Notes: generated by a model from the sequence alone, not told the origin. A stretch of DNA of 51,215 nucleotides from an uncultured Gammaproteobacteria bacterium (GCA_902595845.1 CACJRN010000001.1:83111-134325); one strand, 5' to 3'; counted from the first letter of the stretch, positions 27,471 through 36,154 are shown. A program made the numbers and translations.

Positions 27471-29468
27471 ATGGCACTAGATGTATCAAAAGCAACAAGA
27501 GCAGTAAGAGAAGCTAAATTTGTAGAAGCGCTTCGATTATTGAAGATGAATCTTGCAGAAGATCCAAACCATATTGATAGTTTATATTTATCTGCGGTAA
27601 GTTCTAGATATCTAAAAAACTTTGATGATTCAAAGAAATTTATTGAGAGACTGCTTACCAATGCGCCAGATATGGGCAGGGCATACCAAGAGCTTGGCCA
27701 TTTGAATAGAGACGCAGGGGATGAAGAAAATGCAATTAGATATTATAGGCAAGCATGTGAATTAAACCCTGCTTTACCGGCATCTTGGAAGGCTTTGTAT
27801 TCTTATTTCAAAAAAAATGACAATAAACCTGCTGCTGATCACGCATATATGCAGATGAATACATTGGAGACAATGCCAAACACTTTGCTCTTTATAAGTC
27901 AGATCCTTAATGAGGGAAAATTGGGTATTGCAGAAGAAAAATGCAGAGAATTTCTCAAGCAAAATCCGACCAATACATATGCAATGTCACTATTATCAGA
28001 CATCGCCGATAGACTGGGTTATTTTGATGACGCAGAATTCCTCCTTGAAAGCGCTGTTAAATTTGAACCCAACGATGGTGAGCTAAGAATGAAATATGCA
28101 ATGATTCTTAGAAAGAAACAGAAATTTGCAGAGACCATGGAGCAGGTCAACATACTTTGTGATCAATTCCCAGAAAATCTCTCATATCAAGCTCAGAAAG
28201 CGAGTGAGATTATGCAAAACGGTGATCATAATGGGGCAATTGATCTATTCGATGAAATCCTTCATAAGAATCCTTACAACTTCAGTATTCTCACCTCCAA
28301 GGGCCATGCACAAAAAACATTGGGAGAAACAGAGCGAGCAATCAAGAGTTACCAAACTGCATATCAAGTCAAGCAAGATCATGGCGAAGCTTTTTTTTCA
28401 TTGGCAAACTTAAAAACATATGCATTCAGTGAGAATGAATTGAACATCATGAGGGAACAGCTAAAAAGAGTTGATCTAACGCTTCGAGACAAAGCCTATT
28501 TTCACTTTGCATTGGCACAAGGGTCTGAAGCAATAGGTGAATATGATGAAGCTTTTTTTCATCTTGATTCAGGCAATAAGATTAAGAATAAGCAAAGCAA
28601 ATATTCCATTGAGAGAATGGATAAAGAGCTGCAGGCACAAATTGATGTATGTGATGAGTCATTTTTTGAGAGTCACGGCAATGGTGGTTATGAGACAGAA
28701 GATCCAATCTTTATTCTGGGACTTCCCAGAGCGGGTTCGACCTTAATTGAACAAATCTTGGCCTCGCATTCAATGATTGATGGAACCCTTGAGTTACCGA
28801 ACATTCTATCCATGGCCCAAAGTCTCAGAGGAGACGATATATATGGTAAGGAAGGAAATTACCCAAAAAGCATGGAACATCTTTCTCCTGACAAAAGAGT
28901 AGAGATGGGAAAAAAGTTTATTGAAGATACAAAAATGCATCGAAAAGAAGCGCCAAGATTTACCGATAAAATGCCAAACAATTTTCGACACATAGGATTG
29001 ATTCATTTAATCATGCCAAATGCAAAAATTATCGATGCAAGGAGATATCCACTGGATTGCTGCTTCAGTATGTTCAAGCAGTTGTTTGCTCAAGGACAGG
29101 AGTTCACTTATGGATTGGCTGAGGCGGGCAGTTACTATAAAAGTTATGTTCAGCTTATGGATCATTGGGATGCTGTTTTACCAAATAAAATCTTGAGAGT
29201 GAATAATGAGGACATCATTGACGATCTAGAAGGCCAAGTTTTAAGGATGCTAGATTTCTTGGAATTGCCTTTTGAGGAATCTTGCATCACTTTTTATGAA
29301 ACAGACAGATCTGTCAGAACGGCTAGCTCAGAACAGGTCCGTAAACCAATTAATAAGTCTGGTATGCATCGATGGAAACCATATGCAAAGCATCTTTCAC
29401 CTTTATTGGATGGCCTTGGGCCTGAACTTATAAAGACTGAAGATCTTGAGCTAATTAAATCAAGTTGA
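27471..29468 (+). CDS. TPR-repeat sulfotransferase family protein
   Basis: 665 aa from the ATG at 27471; a TTG at 27435 right behind the terminator has no ribosome-binding site. The N-terminal half (to about residue 350) consists of tetratricopeptide repeats (for example GRAYQELGHLNRDAGDEENA). The C-terminal half is a sulfotransferase domain with the PAPS 5'-phosphosulfate loop IFILGLPRAGSTLIEQIL (around residue 418) and a 3'-phosphate-site-like DARRYPLDCCFSMF. It has no signal peptide, so it is cytoplasmic. Next to the TonB receptor it may modify a protein or ligand linked to that receptor, but the acceptor is unknown. Confidence 0.88.
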   Translation: MALDVSKATRAVREAKFVEALRLLKMNLAEDPNHIDSLYLSAVSSRYLKNFDDSKKFIERLLTNAPDMGRAYQELGHLNRDAGDEENAIRYYRQACELNPALPASWKALYSYFKKNDNKPAADHAYMQMNTLETMPNTLLFISQILNEGKLGIAEEKCREFLKQNPTNTYAMSLLSDIADRLGYFDDAEFLLESAVKFEPNDGELRMKYAMILRKKQKFAETMEQVNILCDQFPENLSYQAQKASEIMQNGDHNGAIDLFDEILHKNPYNFSILTSKGHAQKTLGETERAIKSYQTAYQVKQDHGEAFFSLANLKTYAFSENELNIMREQLKRVDLTLRDKAYFHFALAQGSEAIGEYDEAFFHLDSGNKIKNKQSKYSIERMDKELQAQIDVCDESFFESHGNGGYETEDPIFILGLPRAGSTLIEQILASHSMIDGTLELPNILSMAQSLRGDDIYGKEGNYPKSMEHLSPDKRVEMGKKFIEDTKMHRKEAPRFTDKMPNNFRHIGLIHLIMPNAKIIDARRYPLDCCFSMFKQLFAQGQEFTYGLAEAGSYYKSYVQLMDHWDAVLPNKILRVNNEDIIDDLEGQVLRMLDFLELPFEESCITFYETDRSVRTASSEQVRKPINKSGMHRWKPYAKHLSPLLDGLGPELIKTEDLELIKSS

Positions 29469-29486
29469 TAGTTTGAAATAAGTATT

Positions 29487-30887
29487 ATGGCAATTAGTGT
29501 TTTTGATCTCTTTAAAATTGGTATTGGGCCATCCAGCTCACATACTGTTGGGCCTATGATTGCTGCAAGAAAATTCATACTTGATGTCGAAAATTCTAAG
29601 CAATTGAAAAACGTGACTCGAATTAAGTCTGAGATGTACGGTTCTCTTGGTGCCACAGGTAAAGCACACGGAACACCCAAAGCTATAATCCTAGGTTTGG
29701 AAGGAGAGGAGCCTGATAAGGTTGATGCAACATTGATCTCAAGCCGGATTGAAAAAATTGATTCCGAAGGACAGTTAAATCTACTTGGAAAACATGTGAT
29801 CAATTATGATCGTGTAGCAGATCAGAAGCTCTATAGAAGGAAATCACTCCCTTTTCATCCCAATGGTATGACATTCTCCGCCTATGATAAAAAAAATAAA
29901 GAGATAGCAAAGAAGACCTATTATTCTGTTGGAGGTGGCTTTGTTGTCGATGATTCAAAAGAGGATAGAGATCTTATCACAGAGGATGAAACCAAGATCA
30001 CTTTCCCTTACGATAAGGCTGCTCAGCTTCTCGAATATTGTGAGAATGAGTCACTGAATATATCCGATATCATGTTAGCAAATGAAAGCGCATGGAGATC
30101 AGAAAGCAAAATTCGCAAAGAACTTCTTCATTTATGGTCGGTGATGCAAGCAGTAGTCAATCGAGGTATTAACAATGAAGGTGTTCTTCCAGGTGGTTTG
30201 AATGTGGAGCGTCGGTCTAATAAGCTATATTTACAATTGACAGAAAAATCAGAAAAAAATCCTGATGATCCATTAACTATTCTCGACTGGGTAACTCTTT
30301 ATGCCTTAGCAACCAATGAAGAGAATGCAGCAGGTGGTACAGTGGTGACAGCTCCTACAAATGGAGCAGCAGGTATCATCCCAGCTGTTTTGCACTATTA
30401 CATGAATTTTGTTCCAGATGCGGATGAAGATGGTGTGGTTCGGTTTCTATTAACTGCAGCTGCAATAGGCATACTTTACAAAAAGAATGCATCAATTAGT
30501 GGTGCTGAAGTTGGGTGTCAGGGCGAAGTCGGTTCAGCCTGTTCAATGGCAGCTGGAGCATTGGCGGAAGTACTTGGAGGGACACCTTCGCAAGTTGAAA
30601 ATGCGGCTGAAATTGCAATGGAGCATAATTTAGGCCTCACTTGTGATCCGATAGGTGGATTGGTGCAGATACCATGCATTGAACGCAATGCTTCTGCTTC
30701 AGTCAAAGCAATTCATGCTGCTCGAATGGCTCTTCAAGGAGACGGAACTCACTTTGTTTCATTAGATAGAGTGATTCGTACAATGAGAAAAACTGGTGAA
30801 GATATGCATCTCCGTTATAAAGAGACATCTCGTGGCGGACTTGCAACGAATGTATTGGAAGTTCCTGTAAATATTATCGAATGTTAG
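29487..30887 (+). CDS. sdaA: L-serine ammonia-lyase, iron-sulfur dependent, single chain
   Basis: 466 aa. Converts L-serine to pyruvate and ammonium with a [4Fe-4S] cluster. The start [24 protein letters not shown] is the family hallmark. Three cluster cysteines are Cys344 ([13 protein letters not shown]), Cys386 (GLTCDPIGG) and Cys397 (QIPCIERNA), each one residue from those of the Legionella enzyme as I recall them. A further Cys352 is present. The gene follows the TPR-sulfotransferase by 18 nt. Near the betaine demethylation operon it provides an exit for glycine carbon and nitrogen via serine. Confidence 0.95.
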   Translation: MAISVFDLFKIGIGPSSSHTVGPMIAARKFILDVENSKQLKNVTRIKSEMYGSLGATGKAHGTPKAIILGLEGEEPDKVDATLISSRIEKIDSEGQLNLLGKHVINYDRVADQKLYRRKSLPFHPNGMTFSAYDKKNKEIAKKTYYSVGGGFVVDDSKEDRDLITEDETKITFPYDKAAQLLEYCENESLNISDIMLANESAWRSESKIRKELLHLWSVMQAVVNRGINNEGVLPGGLNVERRSNKLYLQLTEKSEKNPDDPLTILDWVTLYALATNEENAAGGTVVTAPTNGAAGIIPAVLHYYMNFVPDADEDGVVRFLLTAAAIGILYKKNASISGAEVGCQGEVGSACSMAAGALAEVLGGTPSQVENAAEIAMEHNLGLTCDPIGGLVQIPCIERNASASVKAIHAARMALQGDGTHFVSLDRVIRTMRKTGEDMHLRYKETSRGGLATNVLEVPVNIIEC

Positions 30888-30904
30888 TATACTTCTGACC
30901 CACA

Positions 30905-32155
30905 ATGAGCATATTCCAGAATCTGATTTCATCAATTAAGGGTGGAGCCCTAGGGAGCCGTTATTTTCGGACAAAAGATCTAGACAATCTTCCTCAAGAT
31001 ATAAATGAGGCTGTAGAATCAGTTATGTCAAAAAGTGGAGAGGTATCTGCGTTGGTATATGCAGAAAATCTTTTTAACTTGATAGAGGGACTTAATGACA
31101 AGCAATTTATTAGTTTCTTTAACACCCTTTCAGAGAAATATGACATAGACTCTGATTCTTTATCAAAGGCATCTATAGAGTATTCCAAGAATAAAACACA
31201 AGAAAATCTGGAAAAAATTACCCAATCCTCCGAGCCTGAATGGGTTGAGCTCTTCCGAAGATTAAATACAGTTCCTGAGGGCACTCTTAAATTGGTCAAA
31301 CTCAGAGAGAGGATAAGGTTACTTGAGAAAGAAAGTCCCAAATTGGCATTCTTTGATGCAGCTCTCTTGAATCTTTTTAAGCATTGGTTTAACCCATCTT
31401 TTTTGGTTCTAAAAAGGATAGATTGGTCTACACCAGCGAGTATTTTAGAGAAGATAATTGCCTATGAAGCGGTTCATGAAATCAATTCATGGAGTGATCT
31501 TAGGTCAAGATTAGAGCCAGAAGATAGGAGATGTTTTGCATTTTTCCATCCGCTCATACCCAATGAGCCGCTTATCTTCGTCGAAGTTGCATTAACTAAT
31601 AGTATGCCTAAAAAGATTGATCAGGTGATCAAGATTGATAGAAATGTCATACCTGAGAATGATATTAATACAGCAGTCTTTTATTCAATTTCAAGTTGCC
31701 AGGATGGTCTTTCAGGGATTTCATTTGGTAACTTCTTAATCAAAGAAGTTGTTCACAAATTAAAGCGCAAGAATGAAGGGTTAGAAAGATTTGTAACACT
31801 CTCACCTGTTCCAGGTTTCGTAAAATGGCTTAAAGAAAAGTCAGTCAGTGAAAATATAGATGAAGAAGATCTGCTCAAGCAGGCCATAATTTATTTTTTA
31901 CATTCAGACAGAGAAGATGGTTTCCCCAATGATCCTGTTGCAAGATTCCATTTAGGAAATGGCGCCAGATTAGAAAGGATAAACCTAAATGCTGACATTT
32001 CTCTCAAGGGAATGCATCAATCAAAAGGAATCATGGTTAATTATCTATATGAGGTCAATTTGCTAGAGAATAACCATGAATTATTTTTTCAAACAAAAGA
32101 AGTTCAATACTCTCAAAGAATTAAAAATCTTAGTAAGAAATTACAAATTCAATAA
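30905..32155 (+). CDS. Malonyl-CoA decarboxylase
   Basis: 416 aa matching MCD family proteins, which decarboxylate malonyl-CoA to acetyl-CoA. Supporting segments are RRCFAFFHPLIPNEPLIFVEVAL, the CoA-site region SISSCQDGLSGISFGNFLIKEVV, LERFVTLSPVPGF with the catalytic Ser, PVARFHLGNGARLERIN with the catalytic His, and QSKGIMVNYLY. It lacks an export signal. It sits 18 nt after sdaA and is convergent with the MHS transporter gene (17-bp gap). The link to its neighbours is unclear; malonate use or malonyl-CoA clearance are options. Confidence 0.92.
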   Translation: MSIFQNLISSIKGGALGSRYFRTKDLDNLPQDINEAVESVMSKSGEVSALVYAENLFNLIEGLNDKQFISFFNTLSEKYDIDSDSLSKASIEYSKNKTQENLEKITQSSEPEWVELFRRLNTVPEGTLKLVKLRERIRLLEKESPKLAFFDAALLNLFKHWFNPSFLVLKRIDWSTPASILEKIIAYEAVHEINSWSDLRSRLEPEDRRCFAFFHPLIPNEPLIFVEVALTNSMPKKIDQVIKIDRNVIPENDINTAVFYSISSCQDGLSGISFGNFLIKEVVHKLKRKNEGLERFVTLSPVPGFVKWLKEKSVSENIDEEDLLKQAIIYFLHSDREDGFPNDPVARFHLGNGARLERINLNADISLKGMHQSKGIMVNYLYEVNLLENNHELFFQTKEVQYSQRIKNLSKKLQIQ

Positions 32156-32172
32156 AAACGTATTAAGTATTT

Positions 32173-33504
32173 TTATTCAGTCCTATTGAGGTCAGACTGA
32201 AACGTTTCCGTCAAAGCCATCACAGATAGTAGTGTCAGTAATGCGGAAAATGACATGTAGACTGAAACCCAGAATATATCGAATTCTGTCCATAATTTTA
32301 CTGCTATTGTTGGCGCAAAGGCGCCACCAATGATTGCTCCAAACTGATACCCAAGTGTTGCACCTGAATATCTAACTTCTGTACTGAATAGTTCTGTAAA
32401 GAAGGCAGCCTGAGGTCCATACATCATAGCAAGGAAGACCATTCCACCGGAGACAGCCAAGGTGATTAGCCAGAAGCTCCCTGTATCAACCAGTGGGAAT
32501 ATAGCAAAAGCCCATAGACCAGATAATACAGCACCCAGCATAAAGATGCCCCTTCTTCCATTTCTATCAGAATAGGAAGAGAATAGAAATTGCATGGGTA
32601 CCATAACTGCCGATGCGATCAGAACCGAAGTGAGCATGTCATCTCTTTCCATCCCTGCACTCTGAACGCCATAGGCCAATAAGAATGCGATGAGAATATA
32701 AAAAGTAACCTGAATATTGATAAAGGCTCCAGCTGCCAGCATGATCCTTTTGGGATATTTTCTTACTGCCTCTATGATCGGTGATTTTTGTATTGTGGTT
32801 TTCTCATTATTCGCCTGCTCATTTCTATGAACCGCTAATTCTTTGAATGCATTGGTGTCTTCAAGATTCAGCTGAATGTACATGCTGACAAGAATGAGAA
32901 CTGCGCTCGCGAGGAAGGGAATCCGCCAACCCCAAGTATTAAAGAATTCATCTGAAACCAATGCACTTGTAATAATGAGAGCCAAGTTTGCCAAAATAAC
33001 CCCGATAGGTGCACCGGCTTGAGCAAAAGCCCCATAATAACCTCTTTGATTTGATGGAGCGCTTTCAGTCACCAAAAGCATAGCGCCTCCCCATTGACCA
33101 CCGATGGCCAATCCTTGAGCAAACCTTAAAATGGTGAGGAGAATAGGGGCCAGTGCGCCGATCATTGCATATGTCGGCAGAAGTCCTATTAATGTGGAGG
33201 AAATACCCATCAGCATTAAGGCACTGATGAGAGTTTTCTTTCTTCCTATCTTGTCTCCAAAATGCCCAAAGATGATCCCACCTATTGGTCTTGCTATAAA
33301 TCCAGCTGCAAATGTTAACAATGAAAGTATGAGTGCTGTTGTTGCAGGAACTTCACCGAAAAAAGCTGTTGGAAAAATAAGTGCTGCTGCAGCTCCATAT
33401 AAAAAGAAGTCGTACCACTCTATGCTTGTTCCTGCCAGAGCAGTGAGTGCAACTTTTCTCATATTTGAACTGACGTGATTATTTTCTAGGTTTTCTTCGC
33501 TCAT
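32173..33504 (-). CDS. MFS transporter, metabolite:H+ symporter (MHS/ProP-like) family
   Basis: 443 aa with 12 TM helices. The first helix motif GTSIEWYDFFLYGAAAAL and loop GHFGDKIGRKKTL are typical of the MHS family, which includes ProP (proline/betaine) and ShiA. LRFAQGLAIGGQWGGAMLLVTESAP is the MHS TM4 pattern. It is divergent from the tmpA-like gene with only 34 bp between start codons, so the two are likely co-regulated. It is therefore a candidate importer for the quaternary-amine phosphonate. Substrate identity is inference. Confidence 0.88.
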   Translation of the reverse strand: MSEENLENNHVSSNMRKVALTALAGTSIEWYDFFLYGAAAALIFPTAFFGEVPATTALILSLLTFAAGFIARPIGGIIFGHFGDKIGRKKTLISALMLMGISSTLIGLLPTYAMIGALAPILLTILRFAQGLAIGGQWGGAMLLVTESAPSNQRGYYGAFAQAGAPIGVILANLALIITSALVSDEFFNTWGWRIPFLASAVLILVSMYIQLNLEDTNAFKELAVHRNEQANNEKTTIQKSPIIEAVRKYPKRIMLAAGAFINIQVTFYILIAFLLAYGVQSAGMERDDMLTSVLIASAVMVPMQFLFSSYSDRNGRRGIFMLGAVLSGLWAFAIFPLVDTGSFWLITLAVSGGMVFLAMMYGPQAAFFTELFSTEVRYSGATLGYQFGAIIGGAFAPTIAVKLWTEFDIFWVSVYMSFSALLTLLSVMALTETFQSDLNRTE

Positions 33505-33538
33505 CTTTTTATTATAAGTTAATGTCGGGAGTGTAAAA

Positions 33539-34630
33539 ATGGATTTTGAAGTTAATCAAACCTCATTAAGAATTATAAGCAATAATGAATCAGAGTATGA
33601 TCTTCCTCATCTCTGGATGCGTGATAATTGTCCCTGCAATGATTGTCGAGTTCAGGAAACACAAGAAAAAAGATTCATGCTTCATTCTGTGCCATCTGAT
33701 TTAAAACCCAAAAGTGTCAACGTCGATCAGAAACATATCCATTTAATTTGGCCTGATGGTCATGAGACATCCATAAGCTTTGATGACATAAAATCATTGA
33801 AGAAACCCAGAAAACCTGAAAAAGTTCTTTGGACCAATGATTTCATACCAAGTTATTTTGACTGGAATGACTTTCTACAAAAAAATGAAACCGCTATAGA
33901 TGCGATATCTGATTTTATTACCAGAGGCGTAATAGTCATCAATGGCGCACCTTCTGTTTCAAATTCACTTGAAGAGCTTGCTTCCAGGCTGGGTCCCATC
34001 AGAGAGGTATTGTTTGAACGCATACACAATGTATCTGTTGATGGCCATGTTTATAACATCGCACACACATCGCTCGAACTTCCGCCACATAATGATTTCG
34101 CCAGTTATACATGGCCACCAAGCGTGCAGGCTCTTCACATGCTTGTAAATGAATGCGAAGGCGGGAGATCAACCATAGTTGATGGTTATGCAGTGCTTAG
34201 GGATTTGAGAAACGATTGCCCTGAGTATTTTGATGTTTTGAGTAATTTTGCGGTTCCATTCAGAGAGTTTGATGAAGAAAATGAAACCTATGCAAATGAA
34301 CCCATGATTAGGCTCAATGCTGAAAAAGAAATCACTGGGTTCAGATACTCCAATCAATTGATGCAAATGATTGATCCCAATAAGGAAAATGTGAGCATAT
34401 TTTATAAGGCTTATCATGAACTTTGCAACAGAGTGAATAGCGAGAAATATAAGTCAAAGTTCAGACTTGAGTCCGGCCATATTTTATTGGTATCTGCTCA
34501 TCGAATACTCCATGGCAGAGAAGAATTTAAACCAAATGGTAAGCGGCATCTTCAAGATGCATACTATGAAATGGATAATGTGGAAAATAATCTGGTGCTA
34601 CTAAAAACAGTGAGGAATGAGTCAAGTTGA
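33539..34630 (+). CDS. tmpA: TmpA-like 2-oxoglutarate/Fe(II) oxygenase (gamma-butyrobetaine hydroxylase family)
   Basis: 363 aa. The N-terminal GBBH/DUF971 zinc domain has WMRDNCPCNDC with Cys31, Cys33, Cys36 and His49. The C-terminal TauD/TfdA oxygenase domain has the iron triad His184-x-Asp186 (PPHNDFASY) and His325 (RILHGREEF). Databases usually label this type gamma-butyrobetaine hydroxylase. The 4-nt overlap with an HD-domain diiron oxygenase gene, and glycine betaine genes nearby, instead match the TmpA/TmpB pair known from Leisingera. There TmpA hydroxylates 2-trimethylaminoethylphosphonate at C1. No carnitine genes are near. True butyrobetaine hydroxylase remains the alternative. Confidence 0.78.
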   Translation: MDFEVNQTSLRIISNNESEYDLPHLWMRDNCPCNDCRVQETQEKRFMLHSVPSDLKPKSVNVDQKHIHLIWPDGHETSISFDDIKSLKKPRKPEKVLWTNDFIPSYFDWNDFLQKNETAIDAISDFITRGVIVINGAPSVSNSLEELASRLGPIREVLFERIHNVSVDGHVYNIAHTSLELPPHNDFASYTWPPSVQALHMLVNECEGGRSTIVDGYAVLRDLRNDCPEYFDVLSNFAVPFREFDEENETYANEPMIRLNAEKEITGFRYSNQLMQMIDPNKENVSIFYKAYHELCNRVNSEKYKSKFRLESGHILLVSAHRILHGREEFKPNGKRHLQDAYYEMDNVENNLVLLKTVRNESS

Positions 34631-35184
34631 CTAATAAAGTTAAATTCACATCGATGGATCATGGAACCAAAGAAGACTATGATCTCATTGCAATTCATGA
34701 TTCAGAAAATGAGAGAAGTTTGGCCAAGAGGGTTATCGAATGGCTGAAACTGATGGATGGAGACTCACCCTATCAAATCAGTAGACTGCAACATTGCCTG
34801 CAAACAGCAACGAGAGCAGAACAAGATGGAGCCGATACAGAGACGATCGTATGCGCGCTTCTTCATGATATTGGGGATGTCATTTCTCCAGTTAATCATT
34901 CCCAAGCTTCAGCAGCCATTCTAAGACCTTATATCAGTGAAAAGAATTATTGGATAGTTCTCAATCACGGCTTGTTTCAGGGCTATTACTGGATGCATCA
35001 TTATGATGAGAACAGAAACCTTAGAGATCAGTATAGAGATCATCCTTATTATCAGGACTGTGTGGATTTTTGTTCTGAATGGGATCAAAAATCATTCGAT
35101 CCTGATTATAAAGAAAAGCCTTTGGATTATTTTATTCCCATGATTGAGGAAATATTTTCAAGAAAGCCTCGATCATTTGTTTAA
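34627..35184 (+). CDS. tmpB: TmpB-like HD-domain mixed-valence diiron oxygenase (C-P bond cleaving)
   Basis: 185 aa. The start is TTG at 34627 within the tmpA stop (TTGA), with GAGG about 11 nt upstream; the ATG at 34654 is an alternative. Ligands of an HD diiron site are visible: His56, His80-Asp81 (ALLHDIGD), His91 (NHSQASAAI), His114 (LNHGLFQGYYWMHH) and Asp153 (WDQKSFDPDY). The 24-residue step from His56 to His80 equals that of PhnZ (34 to 58). TmpB and PhnZ oxidatively split 1-hydroxyphosphonates; TmpB yields glycine betaine plus phosphate. Generic annotation would be HD phosphohydrolase, which the added His/Asp set argues against. Confidence 0.78.
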   Translation: MTNKVKFTSMDHGTKEDYDLIAIHDSENERSLAKRVIEWLKLMDGDSPYQISRLQHCLQTATRAEQDGADTETIVCALLHDIGDVISPVNHSQASAAILRPYISEKNYWIVLNHGLFQGYYWMHHYDENRNLRDQYRDHPYYQDCVDFCSEWDQKSFDPDYKEKPLDYFIPMIEEIFSRKPRSFV

Positions 35185-35197
35185 GTTATTTTGAATT

Positions 35198-35467
35198 ATG
35201 CGTTTAGATAAAATCAATGCATTCGGCGGTACATTTATACTCATTTGTGGCGTTCTACTATACTTGTCTCCTGATAATTTAAATGCCAACAGTATTCTCA
35301 TACAATCTGCAGGCATTATTGGCATTAGCTATCTTGTCTCTGTGCTTATTCACTTTTTTATTAGGAAACAAATGAATAAGGATGTTGAGTTAGTTACTGT
35401 TTATGCTTGGTATTCAAGTCTTGTGGGTTTAGCAATAGTTATCACTGAAATCATCAGTTTGATATGA
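35198..35467 (+). CDS. Small three-helix membrane protein, unknown
   Basis: 89 aa with hydrophobic segments at about 7-24, 33-54 and 67-88. It starts 13 nt after tmpB and may be its cotranscribed third gene. I recognise no family. Its stop codon (35465-35467) ends exactly where the tRNA relic repeat begins, so it marks the left chromosomal flank of the small inserted element. Confidence 0.6.
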   Translation: MRLDKINAFGGTFILICGVLLYLSPDNLNANSILIQSAGIIGISYLVSVLIHFFIRKQMNKDVELVTVYAWYSSLVGLAIVITEIISLI

Positions 35468-35516
35468 AAAATGGTGGGCCCGGGAGGACTCGAACCACCG
35501 ACCAATGGATTATGAG
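35468..35516 (-). repeat. Distal att copy: relic of the tRNA 3' half
   Basis: 49 bp identical to 36696-36744 except one base in the T-stem (CCACC for CCTCC on the plus strand), which would leave a mismatched T-arm. The D-arm and 5' acceptor half are absent; identity stops at the anticodon loop (TTATGAG on the plus strand). It is not a functional tRNA. Confidence 0.85.
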
Positions 35517-35584
35517 GGCTCTGATTGATTACTAATCATTCGAGCAGTGGAATCATTATGATTAAAAACTTAAGATATTCTTTG

Positions 35585-35613
35585 AACTTCATTAAATAAA
35601 ATTAAATGAAGTT
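35585..35613 (+). promoter_or_regulatory. Inverted repeat covering the first start codon of the element's 182-aa gene
   Basis: AACTTCATT (35585-35593) and AATGAAGTT (35605-35613) are exact 9-bp arms with an 11-bp AT spacer. The right arm includes the ATG at 35606. It could be an operator or an RNA hairpin that hides this start, in which case translation may use the ATG at 35621. No Shine-Dalgarno sequence is seen for either. Confidence 0.45.
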
Positions 35614-36154
35614 AAATACTATGAAAGTAAATTTAGATAAATTGAGAGAATCTTACTTAAGATATTTAAAAATTTATATAGAGCTTCAGAATCCTGACGG
35701 TAAATTAATCAGAACATTTTTGGATAGTTGGTTTGCCTATAAGATGAAAGGAAATTTTTTAACAAAAAATAATATTCCTAGGTGGTTCAACAAGCTCAAT
35801 ACAAATAAATTATCAGATGCTGAAAAAGATTGTTTATTAAAAATGAATTTCATCTCAAAAAACGCATTAGAAGCAATTAATCATAAGTCGGACACATATC
35901 TTATGAAAGATCATTCTGTCCCTGTAAAAATCATTCACAAGCTTCTTCAGAGTGATTTAAGTAGATCAGAAAAAAACATAGAAGAATTTCTCAATAAGTA
36001 TTATCGTCTTGGCGTTTTGACTAAAGCAGAGGATATTAGATTAAATGATATTAAATTAAAATCAGATATGCCCCAAGACTGGGATGGCAATGATGTTTTT
36101 GCTAGATATAAAAAAGCTGGGATTGTAAGAGCAACGTCTACTATGCCTTTTTAA
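35606..36154 (+). CDS. Unknown 182-aa protein carried by the tRNA element
   Basis: Lys-rich, mainly helical, soluble protein. I do not recognise a family. The C-terminal part (EEFLNKYYRLGVLTKAED, then MPQDWDGNDVFARYKKAGI) is compact and motif-like, as if conserved, and DHSVPVKIIHKLL precedes it. AT-rich codon use differs from the flanking chromosomal genes, supporting transfer. The start may be 35606 or 35621. It ends 4 bp into the 3' end of the convergent 139-aa gene. Defence, nuclease or element-maintenance roles are guesses only. Confidence 0.6.
   Translation: MKLNTMKVNLDKLRESYLRYLKIYIELQNPDGKLIRTFLDSWFAYKMKGNFLTKNNIPRWFNKLNTNKLSDAEKDCLLKMNFISKNALEAINHKSDTYLMKDHSVPVKIIHKLLQSDLSRSEKNIEEFLNKYYRLGVLTKAEDIRLNDIKLKSDMPQDWDGNDVFARYKKAGIVRATSTMPF

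Noticed and set aside
29294-29803. 169-codon open frame on the minus strand
   Set aside because: It is antisense to the ends of the sulfotransferase and sdaA genes, which have clear families; composition and lack of homology mark it as a shadow.
33539-34630. Gamma-butyrobetaine hydroxylase for carnitine synthesis
   Set aside because: Not excluded by motifs, but the overlap with an HD diiron oxygenase gene and the betaine context fit TmpA better; no carnitine genes are nearby.
35468-35516. Second tRNA gene
   Set aside because: Only the 3' half is present, with a mismatch in the T-stem; no D-arm or 5' acceptor strand follows.
35542-35551. Inverted 10-base match (GAGCAGTGGA) to the tRNA anticodon-stem region next to the relic att site
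   Set aside because: Possible recombination trace, but too short to support beyond chance by eye.
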